The notes: generated by a model from the letters alone, not told the origin. A DNA stretch of 64,000 nt from Flavobacterium sp. MFBS3-15 (GCF_026107645.2 NZ_JAPCHV010000019.1:28772-92771); one strand, 5' to 3'; positions 17,361 to 26,387 are shown, numbered from the stretch's first letter. Made by a program: numbers and translations.

Positions 17361-18338
17361 ATGGGAAAAATAAAACAATTCGCTTGTTTTGTTTTCATGC
17401 TTTGCTGCATTGCCTGCAAAACGGGTGAAGAAACCGATGCCGAAGTCTCTGCCGGCAAACTTAACGAAATATCGATCGTAATAGATGATGTGCTTTGGAA
17501 CGGCGAGGTAGGCGACAGCCTGCGCAAAAGGTTTGCCGCCCCGCTAGACGGCCTTAGCCAGGAGGAGCCCCTTTTTACCCTTAGCCAGCTCAATGACGCA
17601 TCGTTTGAGGCCGACATGACAAAGCTGAGGAACATCATTGTGGTGGAGAAATCCGGGAAAAGGGATTTTAAGTTCAGGCAGGACGGCAACTGCAAGCCCC
17701 AAAACACATTTACCATAACAGGCAGGTCTATAGATGAGCTGCTGGAGCTTATCGACATGCATGCCGATGAGGTGATCCGTACCATAAGGCAAACCGAGAT
17801 TGCACAAATCCAAAAGCGAAACCAGCAAGAAGGCCTACTCACGGAAAGCGTCTTTTCTTCGCAGTACGGCATTTCCATCAACGTTCCGGCAACGTACGGC
17901 ATTCCGGTTAAGAACGACAAATTCCTTTGGCTCAAGAAAGATATCCCCAGCGGCAACACCAATGTGTTGCTGTATACGGTTAAATATGATGTGCTGGAAA
18001 GGGATAAGGATATCCTGAACAATATTATCAGGATGCGAGATTCCATAGGCCGGCAATACATCCATGGTACTGAAAAGGGCACTTTCATGGTTACCGAAGA
18101 GGCCTATTCGCCTTATTTTTTCATGACCGGCTTTAACGATAAGCGGGCTTTTGAAACCCGCGGCAACTGGGAGATGGAGGGCGATTTCATGAACGGCCCC
18201 TTCCTCAACTATGCCATCCGCGACGACAAGCACCAATGCTACCTCGTGGTAGAAGGGTTCATCTACAGCCCGTCTTCCGACAAAAGGGACCTTATCATGG
18301 AACTGGAGTCGATAATCAAGTCCATAAAATTCCTATGA
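17361..18338 (+). CDS. DUF4837 family lipoprotein
   Basis: The 325-residue protein has a lipoprotein signal with a lipobox Cys at 20 (CIAC). The body matches the Bacteroidota-specific DUF4837 family: an N-terminal half with LRNIIVVEKSG, and a C-terminal half with ISINVPATYGIP, then FLWLKKDIP and a late YLVVEGFIYSP. Function is unknown. Genes of this family often sit next to a LysM/SLT lytic transglycosylase, as here, which suggests an envelope role. Its stop overlaps the start of the next gene (ATGA). Confidence 0.82.
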   Translation: MGKIKQFACFVFMLCCIACKTGEETDAEVSAGKLNEISIVIDDVLWNGEVGDSLRKRFAAPLDGLSQEEPLFTLSQLNDASFEADMTKLRNIIVVEKSGKRDFKFRQDGNCKPQNTFTITGRSIDELLELIDMHADEVIRTIRQTEIAQIQKRNQQEGLLTESVFSSQYGISINVPATYGIPVKNDKFLWLKKDIPSGNTNVLLYTVKYDVLERDKDILNNIIRMRDSIGRQYIHGTEKGTFMVTEEAYSPYFFMTGFNDKRAFETRGNWEMEGDFMNGPFLNYAIRDDKHQCYLVVEGFIYSPSSDKRDLIMELESIIKSIKFL

Positions 18339-18790
18339 TCCCCGAATTTAAAATAAAGCGATTTAACGAACTTTCTTTACCTGAACTATACCAAGTGCTG
18401 CAACTGCGCAGTGAAGTGTTTGTGGTGGAGCAAAATTGCGTTTACCAGGACATTGACGGCAAAGACGACAAGGCTTTGCACCTGCTGGGCAGCCATGACG
18501 GTAAGATTGTGGCCTATACGCGCCTTTTTGCGCCCGGTTATTATTTTGACAATGCCTCAATAGGCCGGGTGGTCATCAGTCCGTTATACCGTGACCGAAA
18601 ATGGGGCCACAGCCTGATGAAAGCCTCGATTGACGGTATAAGACAGCACTTTAATACCGGAAGCATTACCATTTCGGCACAGCTGTACCTGAAAAAATTC
18701 TACGAAAGCCACGGCTTTGTACAAGATGGGGAACAGTATCTTGAAGATGACATACCGCACATCCGGATGCATGCCATTTCAGATTTTTGA
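18335..18790 (+). CDS. GNAT-family N-acetyltransferase (ElaA-like)
   Basis: I place the start at ATG 18335, which overlaps the DUF4837 stop in ATGA and gives 151 residues; an upstream in-frame ATG at 18236 would overlap the previous gene by 100 bases. The protein shows ELYQVLQLRSEVFVVEQNC at the N-terminus, the strand IGRVVISPLYRDRKWGHSLM with the acetyl-CoA loop (R-x-x-x-W-G-H) and a C-terminal ISAQLYLKKFYESHGF. This pattern matches ElaA-type GNAT acetyltransferases. The substrate is unknown. Confidence 0.85.
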   Translation: MIPEFKIKRFNELSLPELYQVLQLRSEVFVVEQNCVYQDIDGKDDKALHLLGSHDGKIVAYTRLFAPGYYFDNASIGRVVISPLYRDRKWGHSLMKASIDGIRQHFNTGSITISAQLYLKKFYESHGFVQDGEQYLEDDIPHIRMHAISDF

Positions 18791-18963
18791 TTTCAGATTT
18801 CAGATTGAGCTACACTCATAATCTGAAAAATGGTAAATCAAAAAACGGTTAGCGGTGTTCTAATCAAGCAAAGTCCTGGATTAAATATCTTTCAATTTCA
18901 TGTGGCCAATTATCCGGCAGGAGTGACCTCAATCTGAAATCTACAATCTGAAATCTGAAATTA
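18776..18963. repeat. Inverted ATTTCAGATT arrays between convergent genes
   Basis: Left arm 18776-18807 holds copies of TTTCAGATT and right arm 18931-18963 holds the inverse (AATCTGAAAT), so the whole intergenic gap between the GNAT and OmpA-domain genes is a loose inverted repeat. A single related AATCTGAAAT motif lies near 339-352. It may act as a bidirectional terminator. Confidence 0.55.
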
Positions 18964-19779
18964 AATCTTCGTAATCACCAGTTCCACCCTGCGGTCGTAC
19001 TCGCTGCCTTTACCCAGAGGCTTTGTGTTGCCATAGCCTTTGTAGACCATGCGTGTCTTTGGGATGTTTTTTGAGGCGAGGAATTTATAAACCGTCAGCG
19101 CCCTGTTGGTTGAGAGTTCGCGCTTTTTGGTGTCCTTGTCAATAGCCTCCTTGTGGAACGATGGCGTACAGCAGATGTGGCCCTGTATCTCGAAGCTGAG
19201 GTTCTTGTATTTTTGGAGCAGCCGGGCTACTTTTTCCAGTTCGGTACGCGATTTGGCGGTGAGCTTGCTGCTGCCGCGCTCAAAGAGTATATTTTCCAGG
19301 TAAATGTGATCGCCCACGATCATGTCTTTCTTAATCGTATTGTAAAAGCCCGGATCGAGCTTTGGCGGTGGCGCCGGCCTGAAGTTGACCACAACGTCTA
19401 CGCGGCGGTTCTTGGAACGTGCCTCGCTTATGTTATCAATGTCTTCATCGAGCATGATGCGGCCCTTGCCCTCTATGGTCACGATGATCTTGTTCTTTAT
19501 ACCGCGGCCAATCAGCGTGTCGCGTATGGTATTGGCGCGCTTGGTCGAAAGCTTAAAGTTATACTCGTCCTTGCCGCGGTCGTCGCAATAGCCAAATATC
19601 TGTATGGTTTCGATCCTGGTGGTATCGATCGCCTTGATAAAGGCCACTACGTTATTGCCCTGCTTGTCGTCAAGGTTATATTTGTCGAATTCGAAGTAAA
19701 TGGAATAAAGCGTCTCTTCCTGTGCTATCAGGGGCTGCACAAGCAAAAGGACCGCCAGGTAAAATAGTTTTTTCATCAA
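18961..19779 (-). CDS. Protein with two tandem OmpA-like domains
   Basis: The 272-residue protein has a signal peptide (1-19, LIAQ) and then two OmpA C-terminal-like domains. The first (about 25-135) has YFEFDKYNLDD and LSTKRANTIRDTLI, ending SKNRRVDVVV. The second (about 155-272) has ILFERGSSKLTAKS and ends YDRRVELVITKI. This domain binds diaminopimelate in peptidoglycan. There is no obvious beta-barrel or lipid anchor, so the protein is probably periplasmic. The second domain carries an insertion with a Cys pair (GHICCTPSFHKEA). Its ATG overlaps the kup stop in ATGA, so translation is probably coupled to kup. Confidence 0.8.
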   Translation of the reverse strand: MMKKLFYLAVLLLVQPLIAQEETLYSIYFEFDKYNLDDKQGNNVVAFIKAIDTTRIETIQIFGYCDDRGKDEYNFKLSTKRANTIRDTLIGRGIKNKIIVTIEGKGRIMLDEDIDNISEARSKNRRVDVVVNFRPAPPPKLDPGFYNTIKKDMIVGDHIYLENILFERGSSKLTAKSRTELEKVARLLQKYKNLSFEIQGHICCTPSFHKEAIDKDTKKRELSTNRALTVYKFLASKNIPKTRMVYKGYGNTKPLGKGSEYDRRVELVITKI

Positions 19780-21770
19780 TCGTTATTATGTACATTGCTC
19801 TCATCAACACGCGTAAGCACGAGGTCTTCCGGCGGATGGATCACTATCGGGAATTTCTCCACCTTTACCGAGCTGCTGTCCAGGCCAAACGCACGGCCTT
19901 CGGAGAGGCTTACCTGCTTGAGCACAAAGTAAATGTCGAGCACGATCCTCTCGTACCACGGCAGGTCGTTGTCGTATGACAGGAATTTCTCTATCAGTAC
20001 AAACTTAAAGTCGCCTATAACGTTGTTTCGGTTAAGCGATTCATAGCGGCTGGTAATGTCCACTTCGCCCTTCTGCACCATGTCGCGCACCACCTGCTTG
20101 AACATAAGGTTTATCCTTGGCGCCACACGGAATCCGAGATAGAAGTCTATCCTTATAACGTCATCTTTCATGATTTCGCGTACGCGGTACTCCATTTTGT
20201 AGGGCTCATCCACCACATTCACGTGTACAAACCAGTAAATGTCAGCCCTTTTTGGCCTTTTTTGCAGTATCGAATAAATGATCTTCGATTCCACCTCGTC
20301 GCCCAGCTGGGCATTGGTCATGTACACCAGGTGGGTGGCATATTTTGGTATGGACGTGTCATTGCTCAATTCAGACAATACCTGCTTGTAGTTCTCGATC
20401 TTGGTAAACTCGGTATATTCGCTGCGAATCTTTTTCGCCCAGAACCACACCGTCATTATTACACCCAACACGCCCGTTATAATAACTGACACGTAGCCTC
20501 CATTGTGGAATTTGTCGATATTTGCCATGAAGAAAGCGCCCTCAATAACAAGGTAAACCGTGATTATTGCCAGGATCACCACTGTAGGGTAACGGCGTGT
20601 AGCCATGAACATACCCAATAGTGATGTCGTCATTAGCATGCATATGACAATCGCAAGGCCATAGGCCGCTTCCATGGCGCTCGATTCGCGGAAGTAGAGT
20701 ACAATAGAAACACAGCCCGCAAACAGCATCCAGTTGACCGAAGGGATGTAAAGCTGCCCTTTGAGCTCTGAAGGGTACTTAACCGAAACTTTCGGCCAAA
20801 AGTTGAGGCGCATGGCCTCGGATATCATGGTAAACGAACCGCTGATGAGCGCCTGCGATGCGATAACCGCAGCCGATGTGGCAATGGCAATACCGAAAGG
20901 AAGGAACCACTCGGGCATCAACAGGTAGAAAGGGTTGGCCGGGTCATGCGGCTTTCCGCTTATCTGCGTAAGGGTTTCGCCTTTGTGGGCCATAAGGTAG
21001 GCGCCCTGCCCAAAGTAGTTGAGCACGAGCATCGTCTTTACAAATATCCAGCTCACGCGGATATTGCCCCTGCCACAGTGCCCCATGTCGCTGTAAAGCG
21101 CCTCGGCACCCGTAGTACAAAGGAATACGAAGCCAAGCACATAAAAGCCTTCGCTGTGCATCTCGAGCAGGTAGTGAATGTAGTAAGGGTTTAATGCTTT
21201 CAGGACAAATACATTCCCGGATATGGCAATTACTCCCAGTACCCCCAACATACTGAACCACAGCAGCATCATAGGGCCAAAAGCCTTGCCGATGAGCGAT
21301 GTTCCGAAACGCTGCACGAAAAACAAAACGAAAAGTATCGAGATGACGATAGGTACTGTGTCAAGATCCTCATTATAAATGCGCAGACCCTCAATGGCAG
21401 AGGATACAGAGATGGGAGGCGTAATGAACCCGTCAGCCAGGAGGCAGCTGCCCCCTATGATGGCAGGTACGATCATCCATTTTTTCTTGAAGCGCTTAAG
21501 CAGCGCGTACAGCGAAAAGATGCCGCCCTCACCTTTGTTGTCGGCCTTTAGGGTGAGCCAGACATACTTAATCGTGGTTTGGAGTGTAATTGTCCAGAAG
21601 ATGCAGGATAGTGCCCCAAGCACCAGTTCTTCACGTATGGCTTCCTTTTCGCCAAAAATTGCCCTCATTACATATAGGGGCGAGGTTCCTATATCTCCGT
21701 AAATAATCCCCAAGGTAACTATCAGACCGCCAAGGGTTACCTTGCTCATGTGTTTGTGACTATGGCCCAC
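19776..21770 (-). CDS. kup: KUP-family potassium uptake protein
   Basis: This 664-residue inner-membrane protein opens with LGGLIVTLGIIYGDIGTSPLYV, the signature of the KUP/HAK/KT family, and has about 12 membrane helices up to about residue 450, then a cytosolic C-terminal domain. Other family landmarks are DNKGEGGIFSLYALL and LADGFITPPISV. It brings in K+ with protons. Length and motifs are complete. It heads a two-gene unit with the tandem OmpA-domain gene, which it overlaps by four bases. A -7 box lies 21 bases upstream of the ATG. Confidence 0.95.
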   Translation of the reverse strand: MGHSHKHMSKVTLGGLIVTLGIIYGDIGTSPLYVMRAIFGEKEAIREELVLGALSCIFWTITLQTTIKYVWLTLKADNKGEGGIFSLYALLKRFKKKWMIVPAIIGGSCLLADGFITPPISVSSAIEGLRIYNEDLDTVPIVISILFVLFFVQRFGTSLIGKAFGPMMLLWFSMLGVLGVIAISGNVFVLKALNPYYIHYLLEMHSEGFYVLGFVFLCTTGAEALYSDMGHCGRGNIRVSWIFVKTMLVLNYFGQGAYLMAHKGETLTQISGKPHDPANPFYLLMPEWFLPFGIAIATSAAVIASQALISGSFTMISEAMRLNFWPKVSVKYPSELKGQLYIPSVNWMLFAGCVSIVLYFRESSAMEAAYGLAIVICMLMTTSLLGMFMATRRYPTVVILAIITVYLVIEGAFFMANIDKFHNGGYVSVIITGVLGVIMTVWFWAKKIRSEYTEFTKIENYKQVLSELSNDTSIPKYATHLVYMTNAQLGDEVESKIIYSILQKRPKRADIYWFVHVNVVDEPYKMEYRVREIMKDDVIRIDFYLGFRVAPRINLMFKQVVRDMVQKGEVDITSRYESLNRNNVIGDFKFVLIEKFLSYDNDLPWYERIVLDIYFVLKQVSLSEGRAFGLDSSSVKVEKFPIVIHPPEDLVLTRVDESNVHNND

Positions 21771-21790
21771 GATTAAATTAGATTAGAAGG

Positions 21791-21798
21791 CAAAGGTA
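21791..21798 (-). promoter_or_regulatory. -7 box of the kup unit
   Basis: The minus strand reads TACCTTTG, an exact TANNTTTG match; a -33 TTG is not evident. Confidence 0.45.
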
Positions 21799-21867
21799 TA
21801 TGTTTTTTATAAATCCGCCAGTTTGAACGTGTTATATTTGGTCTTTGCGGGAATAAGATGTAAGAAA

Positions 21868-22536
21868 TCACTTAATGTTGCCGGCAATCGGTTTGCCATT
21901 ACGGGACCATTCGCTCCAGGAACCCACATATAAGGCAGGAATGCCCAGCCCTGCAAGTTCCAGCGCCAACAGTGTATGGCATGCCGTAACGCCCGAACCG
22001 CAATGCACTATTACATTTCCGGTGGGGATATTCCCCAGCGCCGCAACGTATTTTTCACGTAATAGTTCAGGTGAAAGGAATTTGCCATCCGCATCCAGGT
22101 TCGATGCAAACGGAATATTAATTGCTCCCGGTATATGGCCCGCGATGGGGTCGACAGGTTCTGTAATGCCTGCAAAGCGTTCTTTGTCACGTACATCGAT
22201 GACAATTGATTCTCCGCCTGCAGCGGCAGTAGCAGCGCCATCCATATCTGCTGTGGGCAATTGCCAGTTTAAGAATGTATAATCCTCCCTGCCTTTTGGC
22301 GTTTCAATGGCATGGCTTGCCGCAAAACCCTCTTTCTGCGCGGCCTGCATCCCGCCATCCTTCGGGTCTGGAGGAACCTGTGCAAGGTCGGCGTTAAGGT
22401 CGGCATAAAGAGCGCCCTGCAGGTGCGTGTCGTTATAACGTTCGCGTGATGGCCCGGCATCTATGAGGATATAGCCGCCCTTTGGAAGTAGCAATAGTTC
22501 TTTTGGGCCGATGATGGGAGGGAGGGGCTGCTGCAT
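21868..22536 (-). CDS. 3-mercaptopyruvate sulfurtransferase-like protein with internal deletion
   Basis: The 222-residue protein has an intact C-terminal catalytic rhodanese domain: VIDVRDKERFAGITEPVDPIAGH... in outline, with the active-site loop HCGSGVTAC of the mercaptopyruvate type. The N-terminal rhodanese domain is only partly present. IDAGPSRERYNDTHLQGA and PPDPKDGG are seen, but the sequence then jumps directly to MQAAQKEGF. The usual middle of that domain (the VVYDD and aromatic ARFWWMLR segments) is missing. Family members are about 280 residues, so roughly 55-60 residues are lost in frame. The frame is open, but the N-terminal domain can hardly fold normally. A terminator abuts its start codon. 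Confidence 0.8.
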   Translation of the reverse strand: MQQPLPPIIGPKELLLLPKGGYILIDAGPSRERYNDTHLQGALYADLNADLAQVPPDPKDGGMQAAQKEGFAASHAIETPKGREDYTFLNWQLPTADMDGAATAAAGGESIVIDVRDKERFAGITEPVDPIAGHIPGAINIPFASNLDADGKFLSPELLREKYVAALGNIPTGNVIVHCGSGVTACHTLLALELAGLGIPALYVGSWSEWSRNGKPIAGNIK

Positions 22537-22538
22537 GG

Positions 22539-22568
22539 CAAAAAAATCCCGGCAATGCGGCCGGGATT
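22539..22568 (-). terminator. Terminator between the CtpA-type protease and sulfurtransferase genes
   Basis: AATCCCGGC and GCCGGGATT pair around a six-base loop and are followed by a T run on the minus strand; the T run ends just before the ATG of the sulfurtransferase gene. It ends transcription of the protease gene. Confidence 0.85.
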
Positions 22569-22572
22569 AATA

Positions 22573-24210
22573 TTATTTTAAAAGTATCTTGTTGTATTGG
22601 GCAGCGTTATTAAGCAGTGCCGCCGCCTTTTGGATTTCAACGTTGCTCGTTGTGTAATATTTATACAGCCCTTCCTTGTATTGGTAACGCTTGATGAGCT
22701 CATCCAAAAGCAGCTGCTTTATTTCGTTCTTGTGGAGGTTCAGCTCTTTCTCCTCGCTTTTTTGCAGCGCGGTGAGCAGCTGGTTGTATTCGGCCGCAAT
22801 GCTTTGGTCTACTTTTTCCTTTTTGGCTACCTCAAGCACTTCTTTCAGCGATTTTTCGGTCTCGGTATCAAACTCAAACTTCTCTTTTTTCAGGTACGCC
22901 TTGAATGCTTCAAACTCCGCATCTGAAACGGTGGGTATTGCTGTGCCTACATTAGGGTTCTTGTAGTAATATACCGTAGCATAATTAAAAATACCGTCCT
23001 TGCGTATCAGCGCATCGGCAATGGCGCTTTGTTTGGATTCATCCAGCTCTACATCGGGCAATATGCCGCCACCGTCATATACTGTCCTGCCCTTGCGGGT
23101 CTTAAAGGCATTGTAATCCTTTTTATCAATGCGGATGGCCTTGCCGTCTGCATCCTTGTGCGTATAATCCAGTGCCTGTATGCCGCGTCCTGAAGGCGTA
23201 TAGTAGCGCGAAATAGTCACTTTTACCTGTGTGCCGTAGGTAAGGTCAAGGGGGCGCTGCACCAGGCCTTTGCCAAAGCTCCTGCTGCCCACGATTACCG
23301 CACGGTCAAGGTCCTGCAGTGCACCGGCCACAATTTCCGATGCTGAGGCGCTCTTGCCGTCTACCAAAACAACCAACGGGATATCAAGGTCTACCGGGGG
23401 CCTTTGGGTTTTATAGGTGTTGTTGTATTTCTCGTTCTTCGATTTTGTGGTCACGATGATCTCGTCCTGCTTTACGAAAAGGTTGCAGATGTTTACCGCT
23501 TCGTTCAAAAGCCCGCCCGGATTGCCCCTCAGGTCGAGTATGATGTTTTTGGCGCCCTGGCCTTTCAGGTCGATGAGCGCGGCCTTGGTTTCCTGCGAAG
23601 CCTTGGCATTGAACTGCGAAAGCACAATGTAGCCGGTTTCCTTGCCAACGAGCGAATAATAGGGCACGGCCTTTACATCTACCTCGTTCAGTGTCAGCTG
23701 GGTACTCATCGGCTTGCCCTGGCGCAGGTATTTTATGTCGATTTTGGTATTGCGCGAGCCTTTCAGCAGTTCGCTGGCATCTTCTTTAAAATTGGCAAGC
23801 ACCACATCGCCAATCTGTATGATTTCGTCGCCTGCTTTCAGGCCTGCTTTGTCGGCAGGGTAGTCTTTGTACGGCTCCTTGATGATGAGTTTGCCTTCCT
23901 TGCGCGATATCTGTGCGCCAATGCCGGTATACTCGCCCGTACTGTTGATTTTGAATTTGACCACATCCTGCTCGTTAAAGTAGTTGGTGTAGGGATCCAG
24001 GTCCTCCAGCATGCTCTTTATGGCTTTGTCCATTAGCTGAGCTGGATTGGTTTCATCCACATAATTGTTGTTCACGGTCTTGAACAGGGTGGTGAATATC
24101 TCAATCTGTTTGGCGATCTCAAAGAAATCCTCTTTAAAGCTTACCCCAACAAATAAAAACCCGGCGGCAAGCGTGGGCAGTACATATCTTTTCTTTAACC
24201 TGGTAAACAT
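22573..24210 (-). CDS. S41-family C-terminal processing protease (CtpA/Prc-like)
   Basis: The 545-residue exported protease has an N-terminal hydrophobic anchor (about 9-24), a helical region, and a PDZ domain (about 90-175: GIGAQISRKEG, KAGLKAGDEIIQIGD). The S41 catalytic domain (185-340) has LDLRGNPGG, the Ser region GKSASASEIVAG (285-296) and the general-base Lys314 in SFGKG. S41 proteases trim C-termini of periplasmic or envelope proteins. The C-terminal 150 residues are helical and charged. It is transcribed away from the hmuT gene and ends in a strong terminator. Confidence 0.93.
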   Translation of the reverse strand: MFTRLKKRYVLPTLAAGFLFVGVSFKEDFFEIAKQIEIFTTLFKTVNNNYVDETNPAQLMDKAIKSMLEDLDPYTNYFNEQDVVKFKINSTGEYTGIGAQISRKEGKLIIKEPYKDYPADKAGLKAGDEIIQIGDVVLANFKEDASELLKGSRNTKIDIKYLRQGKPMSTQLTLNEVDVKAVPYYSLVGKETGYIVLSQFNAKASQETKAALIDLKGQGAKNIILDLRGNPGGLLNEAVNICNLFVKQDEIIVTTKSKNEKYNNTYKTQRPPVDLDIPLVVLVDGKSASASEIVAGALQDLDRAVIVGSRSFGKGLVQRPLDLTYGTQVKVTISRYYTPSGRGIQALDYTHKDADGKAIRIDKKDYNAFKTRKGRTVYDGGGILPDVELDESKQSAIADALIRKDGIFNYATVYYYKNPNVGTAIPTVSDAEFEAFKAYLKKEKFEFDTETEKSLKEVLEVAKKEKVDQSIAAEYNQLLTALQKSEEKELNLHKNEIKQLLLDELIKRYQYKEGLYKYYTTSNVEIQKAAALLNNAAQYNKILLK

Positions 24211-24431
24211 AATTTCCTTTCTTTATTTTTTGATGATAATCGTGTTACGAAAATAAGGATTAAAGGCTAATCTATTGCCATTGTCACCTGAAACTTTGTG
24301 CCGCATCCTGAATATCAAACGGGAAAAGGCAAATAATAGTGCGTAATGTCCAATCCCCGCCACTATCAATATGCACAGGTAACCCTTATATGAAGCCGCA
24401 TCACTTAAGTTTTAAGTTCTTATTTTTTTTC

Positions 24432-24479
24432 ATTCTAAATAAAAATAATACATTTGCCTTAATTTAGATTCAATTTAAA
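24432..24479 (+). promoter_or_regulatory. hmuT promoter with candidate iron-responsive palindromes
   Basis: TACATTTG at 24449-24456 is an exact -7 box. It is flanked upstream by ATTCT-AAATA-AAAAT (24432-24446) and downstream by TTTAGA-TTCAA-TTTAAA (24463-24479), both imperfect 5+5 or 6+6 inverted repeats. Better versions stand at the hmuR promoter. The remainder of the 284-base gap with the protease gene holds no gene. Confidence 0.45.
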
Positions 24480-24494
24480 CAACATCATTAACCA

Positions 24495-25361
24495 ATGAAT
24501 AAGATAACCAATTTCATGGCTTTAGCATTTATCCTGCTTGCGGCCGTTTCCTGTAAAAATGAGGACAGCAAACCCAAAAATGATATTTCCCGGATAGTTT
24601 CTCTAAACGGTGCTGTAACAGAAGTTATAGCGGCTTTAGGCTATGAAAAAAACCTCGTAGGGCGCGACGTTACTTCAACGTATCCTGAAAGTGTTAAGAA
24701 TAGTGAAAAGATAGAAGACCTTGGCCATGTATCCCGTGGGCTTTCGATAGAAGCATTATTAGACCTTAAACCAACCATAATATTCGGAACAGAAAAAGAC
24801 ATGACGCCTGACCTGCAGTCTAAACTGAAGGGCAGTGGGATTACTACAATCATTTTCAAACAGGATTTTTCAGCCCCGGGAGCTAAAAAGCTTATCGCTG
24901 ATGTAGCTGCGGAGCTTAACCATGAAGACTTCAAAGCGCTCCAGGACAAAATTGACACAGACCGCCAGGGCTTTACCAAGTTTGAAAAAGCACCTAAAGT
25001 ACTGTTCATCTACGCCCGTGGCGCGAACATGCTGATGGTTAGCGGAACAGGAACACCTATCGAGGGCATGATACAGCTGGCCGGCGGCGCGAACGCCGTG
25101 ACCGATTTTGCCGACTTCAAGCCGCTCACGCCAGAAGCGCTCATCAAAGGCAACCCGGATGTGATCCTGCTGTTCGAAAGCGGTGCGCAGAGCGTTAACG
25201 GCATCGAAGGCGTGCTGAAAATTCCCGGAGTAGACAAGACCAATGCCGGCAAGAATAAAAATATCATAACAATGGATGGCGGCCTGCTTACCAACTTTGG
25301 CCCACGCACCGGCGAAGCGGCAAAAGCGCTGAACCAGCTGCTTTCAGGACATGCGAAATAA
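24495..25361 (+). CDS. hmuT: Heme ABC transporter, periplasmic binding lipoprotein
   Basis: The 288-residue protein has a lipobox ending at Cys20 (AAVSC) followed by an iron-siderophore/heme-type binding domain: RIVSLNGAVTEVIAALG, VGRDVTSTYPE, LGHVSRGLSIEALLDLKP, and a C-terminal FGPRTGEAAKAL. It lacks a long insert, like HmuT/ChuT. It would collect heme in the periplasm and deliver it to the permease. The next gene starts inside its last codons, and an hmuS-type gene follows in the same unit, which is why I favour heme over siderophore or vitamin B12 as ligand. Confidence 0.9.
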   Translation: MNKITNFMALAFILLAAVSCKNEDSKPKNDISRIVSLNGAVTEVIAALGYEKNLVGRDVTSTYPESVKNSEKIEDLGHVSRGLSIEALLDLKPTIIFGTEKDMTPDLQSKLKGSGITTIIFKQDFSAPGAKKLIADVAAELNHEDFKALQDKIDTDRQGFTKFEKAPKVLFIYARGANMLMVSGTGTPIEGMIQLAGGANAVTDFADFKPLTPEALIKGNPDVILLFESGAQSVNGIEGVLKIPGVDKTNAGKNKNIITMDGGLLTNFGPRTGEAAKALNQLLSGHAK

Positions 25362-26385
25362 GCTCTTTATATACCTGCTGCTGAGTTTCCTGCTACTGAT
25401 CGTTTTAGCGGTGTGGTCGCTGTACAGCGGGGTTTTTGTATTCGAAAAACATTCGTTCCTGGAAATATTCAACGGCATCCTGGCCAACGACGGCAGCATC
25501 GACCCGTCCGAACGCTTCGTACTAATGGATCTCCGATTGCCGCGCATCGTAATGGGCATCCTGATAGGGAGCGCGCTGGCCGTTTCCGGTACGTGCCTGC
25601 AGGGTATGTTCCGCAACCCATTAGCCACGCCCGATTTGCTTGGGATAACAGCCGGAGCATCAGTGTTTGCTGCTATCACGATAGTTTTGGGGAGCTACAT
25701 CAGGCCCTATATACCCGAAGCGCTGCACTACTCACTGCTGAGCATTATGGCATTCCTCGGGGCATTGCTTACAATGGTTACGGTGTACCGCCTTTCTACA
25801 CAGAATGGGCGCACCAACATCGTGATGATGCTCCTTAGCGGCGTGGCCATTACGGCGATAGGGTTTGCGGTCATGGGGCTGCTCATCTTCTTCAGTAAAG
25901 ACGAAGAGCTGCGCGACCTTACCTTCTGGAACCTGGGCAGCCTTGCCGGGGCCACATGGGCCAAATGCGGCATACTGGCAGTGGTGGTAACTTTTTCGTT
26001 TAGCATGCTCATCAACAAGGGCAAGGCGCTGAACGCCATGATGCTGGGCGAACGCGACGCGCAGCACCTGGGCATACCCGTTGAACGCATTAAAAAACAG
26101 ATTGTAATACTCACCGCACTCATGGTAGGCGCCTGCGTGGCGTTTGCCGGGACCATCAGCTTCATGGGGCTTATCGTGCCCTATATACTGAGGCTGATAT
26201 TCAGGAGCAGGTACAATATCATATTGCCGCTCGCGGCGGTGTGGGGCAGCATACTGATGCTCACTGCCGATACCGTGAGCCGTACCATCGCCCCACCGAG
26301 CGAAATATCGGTGGGGGTGCTTACCGCATTCATGGGCGCACCGATATTCATGATCATCCTGATGCGCAACAGGAAACAGATGTAA
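25351..26385 (+). CDS. hmuU: Heme ABC transporter permease (FecCD family)
   Basis: This 344-residue inner-membrane protein has about ten hydrophobic helices and FecCD landmarks: RLPRIVMGILIGSALAVSG with GMFRNPLATPDLLG, and the coupling-helix region GERDAQHLGIPV. It is the membrane channel of the heme importer. It overlaps hmuT by 11 bases, which suggests translational coupling, and is followed two bases later by the ATPase gene. Confidence 0.93.
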   Translation: MRNKLFIYLLLSFLLLIVLAVWSLYSGVFVFEKHSFLEIFNGILANDGSIDPSERFVLMDLRLPRIVMGILIGSALAVSGTCLQGMFRNPLATPDLLGITAGASVFAAITIVLGSYIRPYIPEALHYSLLSIMAFLGALLTMVTVYRLSTQNGRTNIVMMLLSGVAITAIGFAVMGLLIFFSKDEELRDLTFWNLGSLAGATWAKCGILAVVVTFSFSMLINKGKALNAMMLGERDAQHLGIPVERIKKQIVILTALMVGACVAFAGTISFMGLIVPYILRLIFRSRYNIILPLAAVWGSILMLTADTVSRTIAPPSEISVGVLTAFMGAPIFMIILMRNRKQM

Positions 26386-26387
26386 TT

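Noticed and set aside
26241..26387. Longer N-terminus for the heme ABC ATPase
   Set aside because: The added 49 residues overlap the permease gene and have no ABC features; ATG 26388 gives the normal start.
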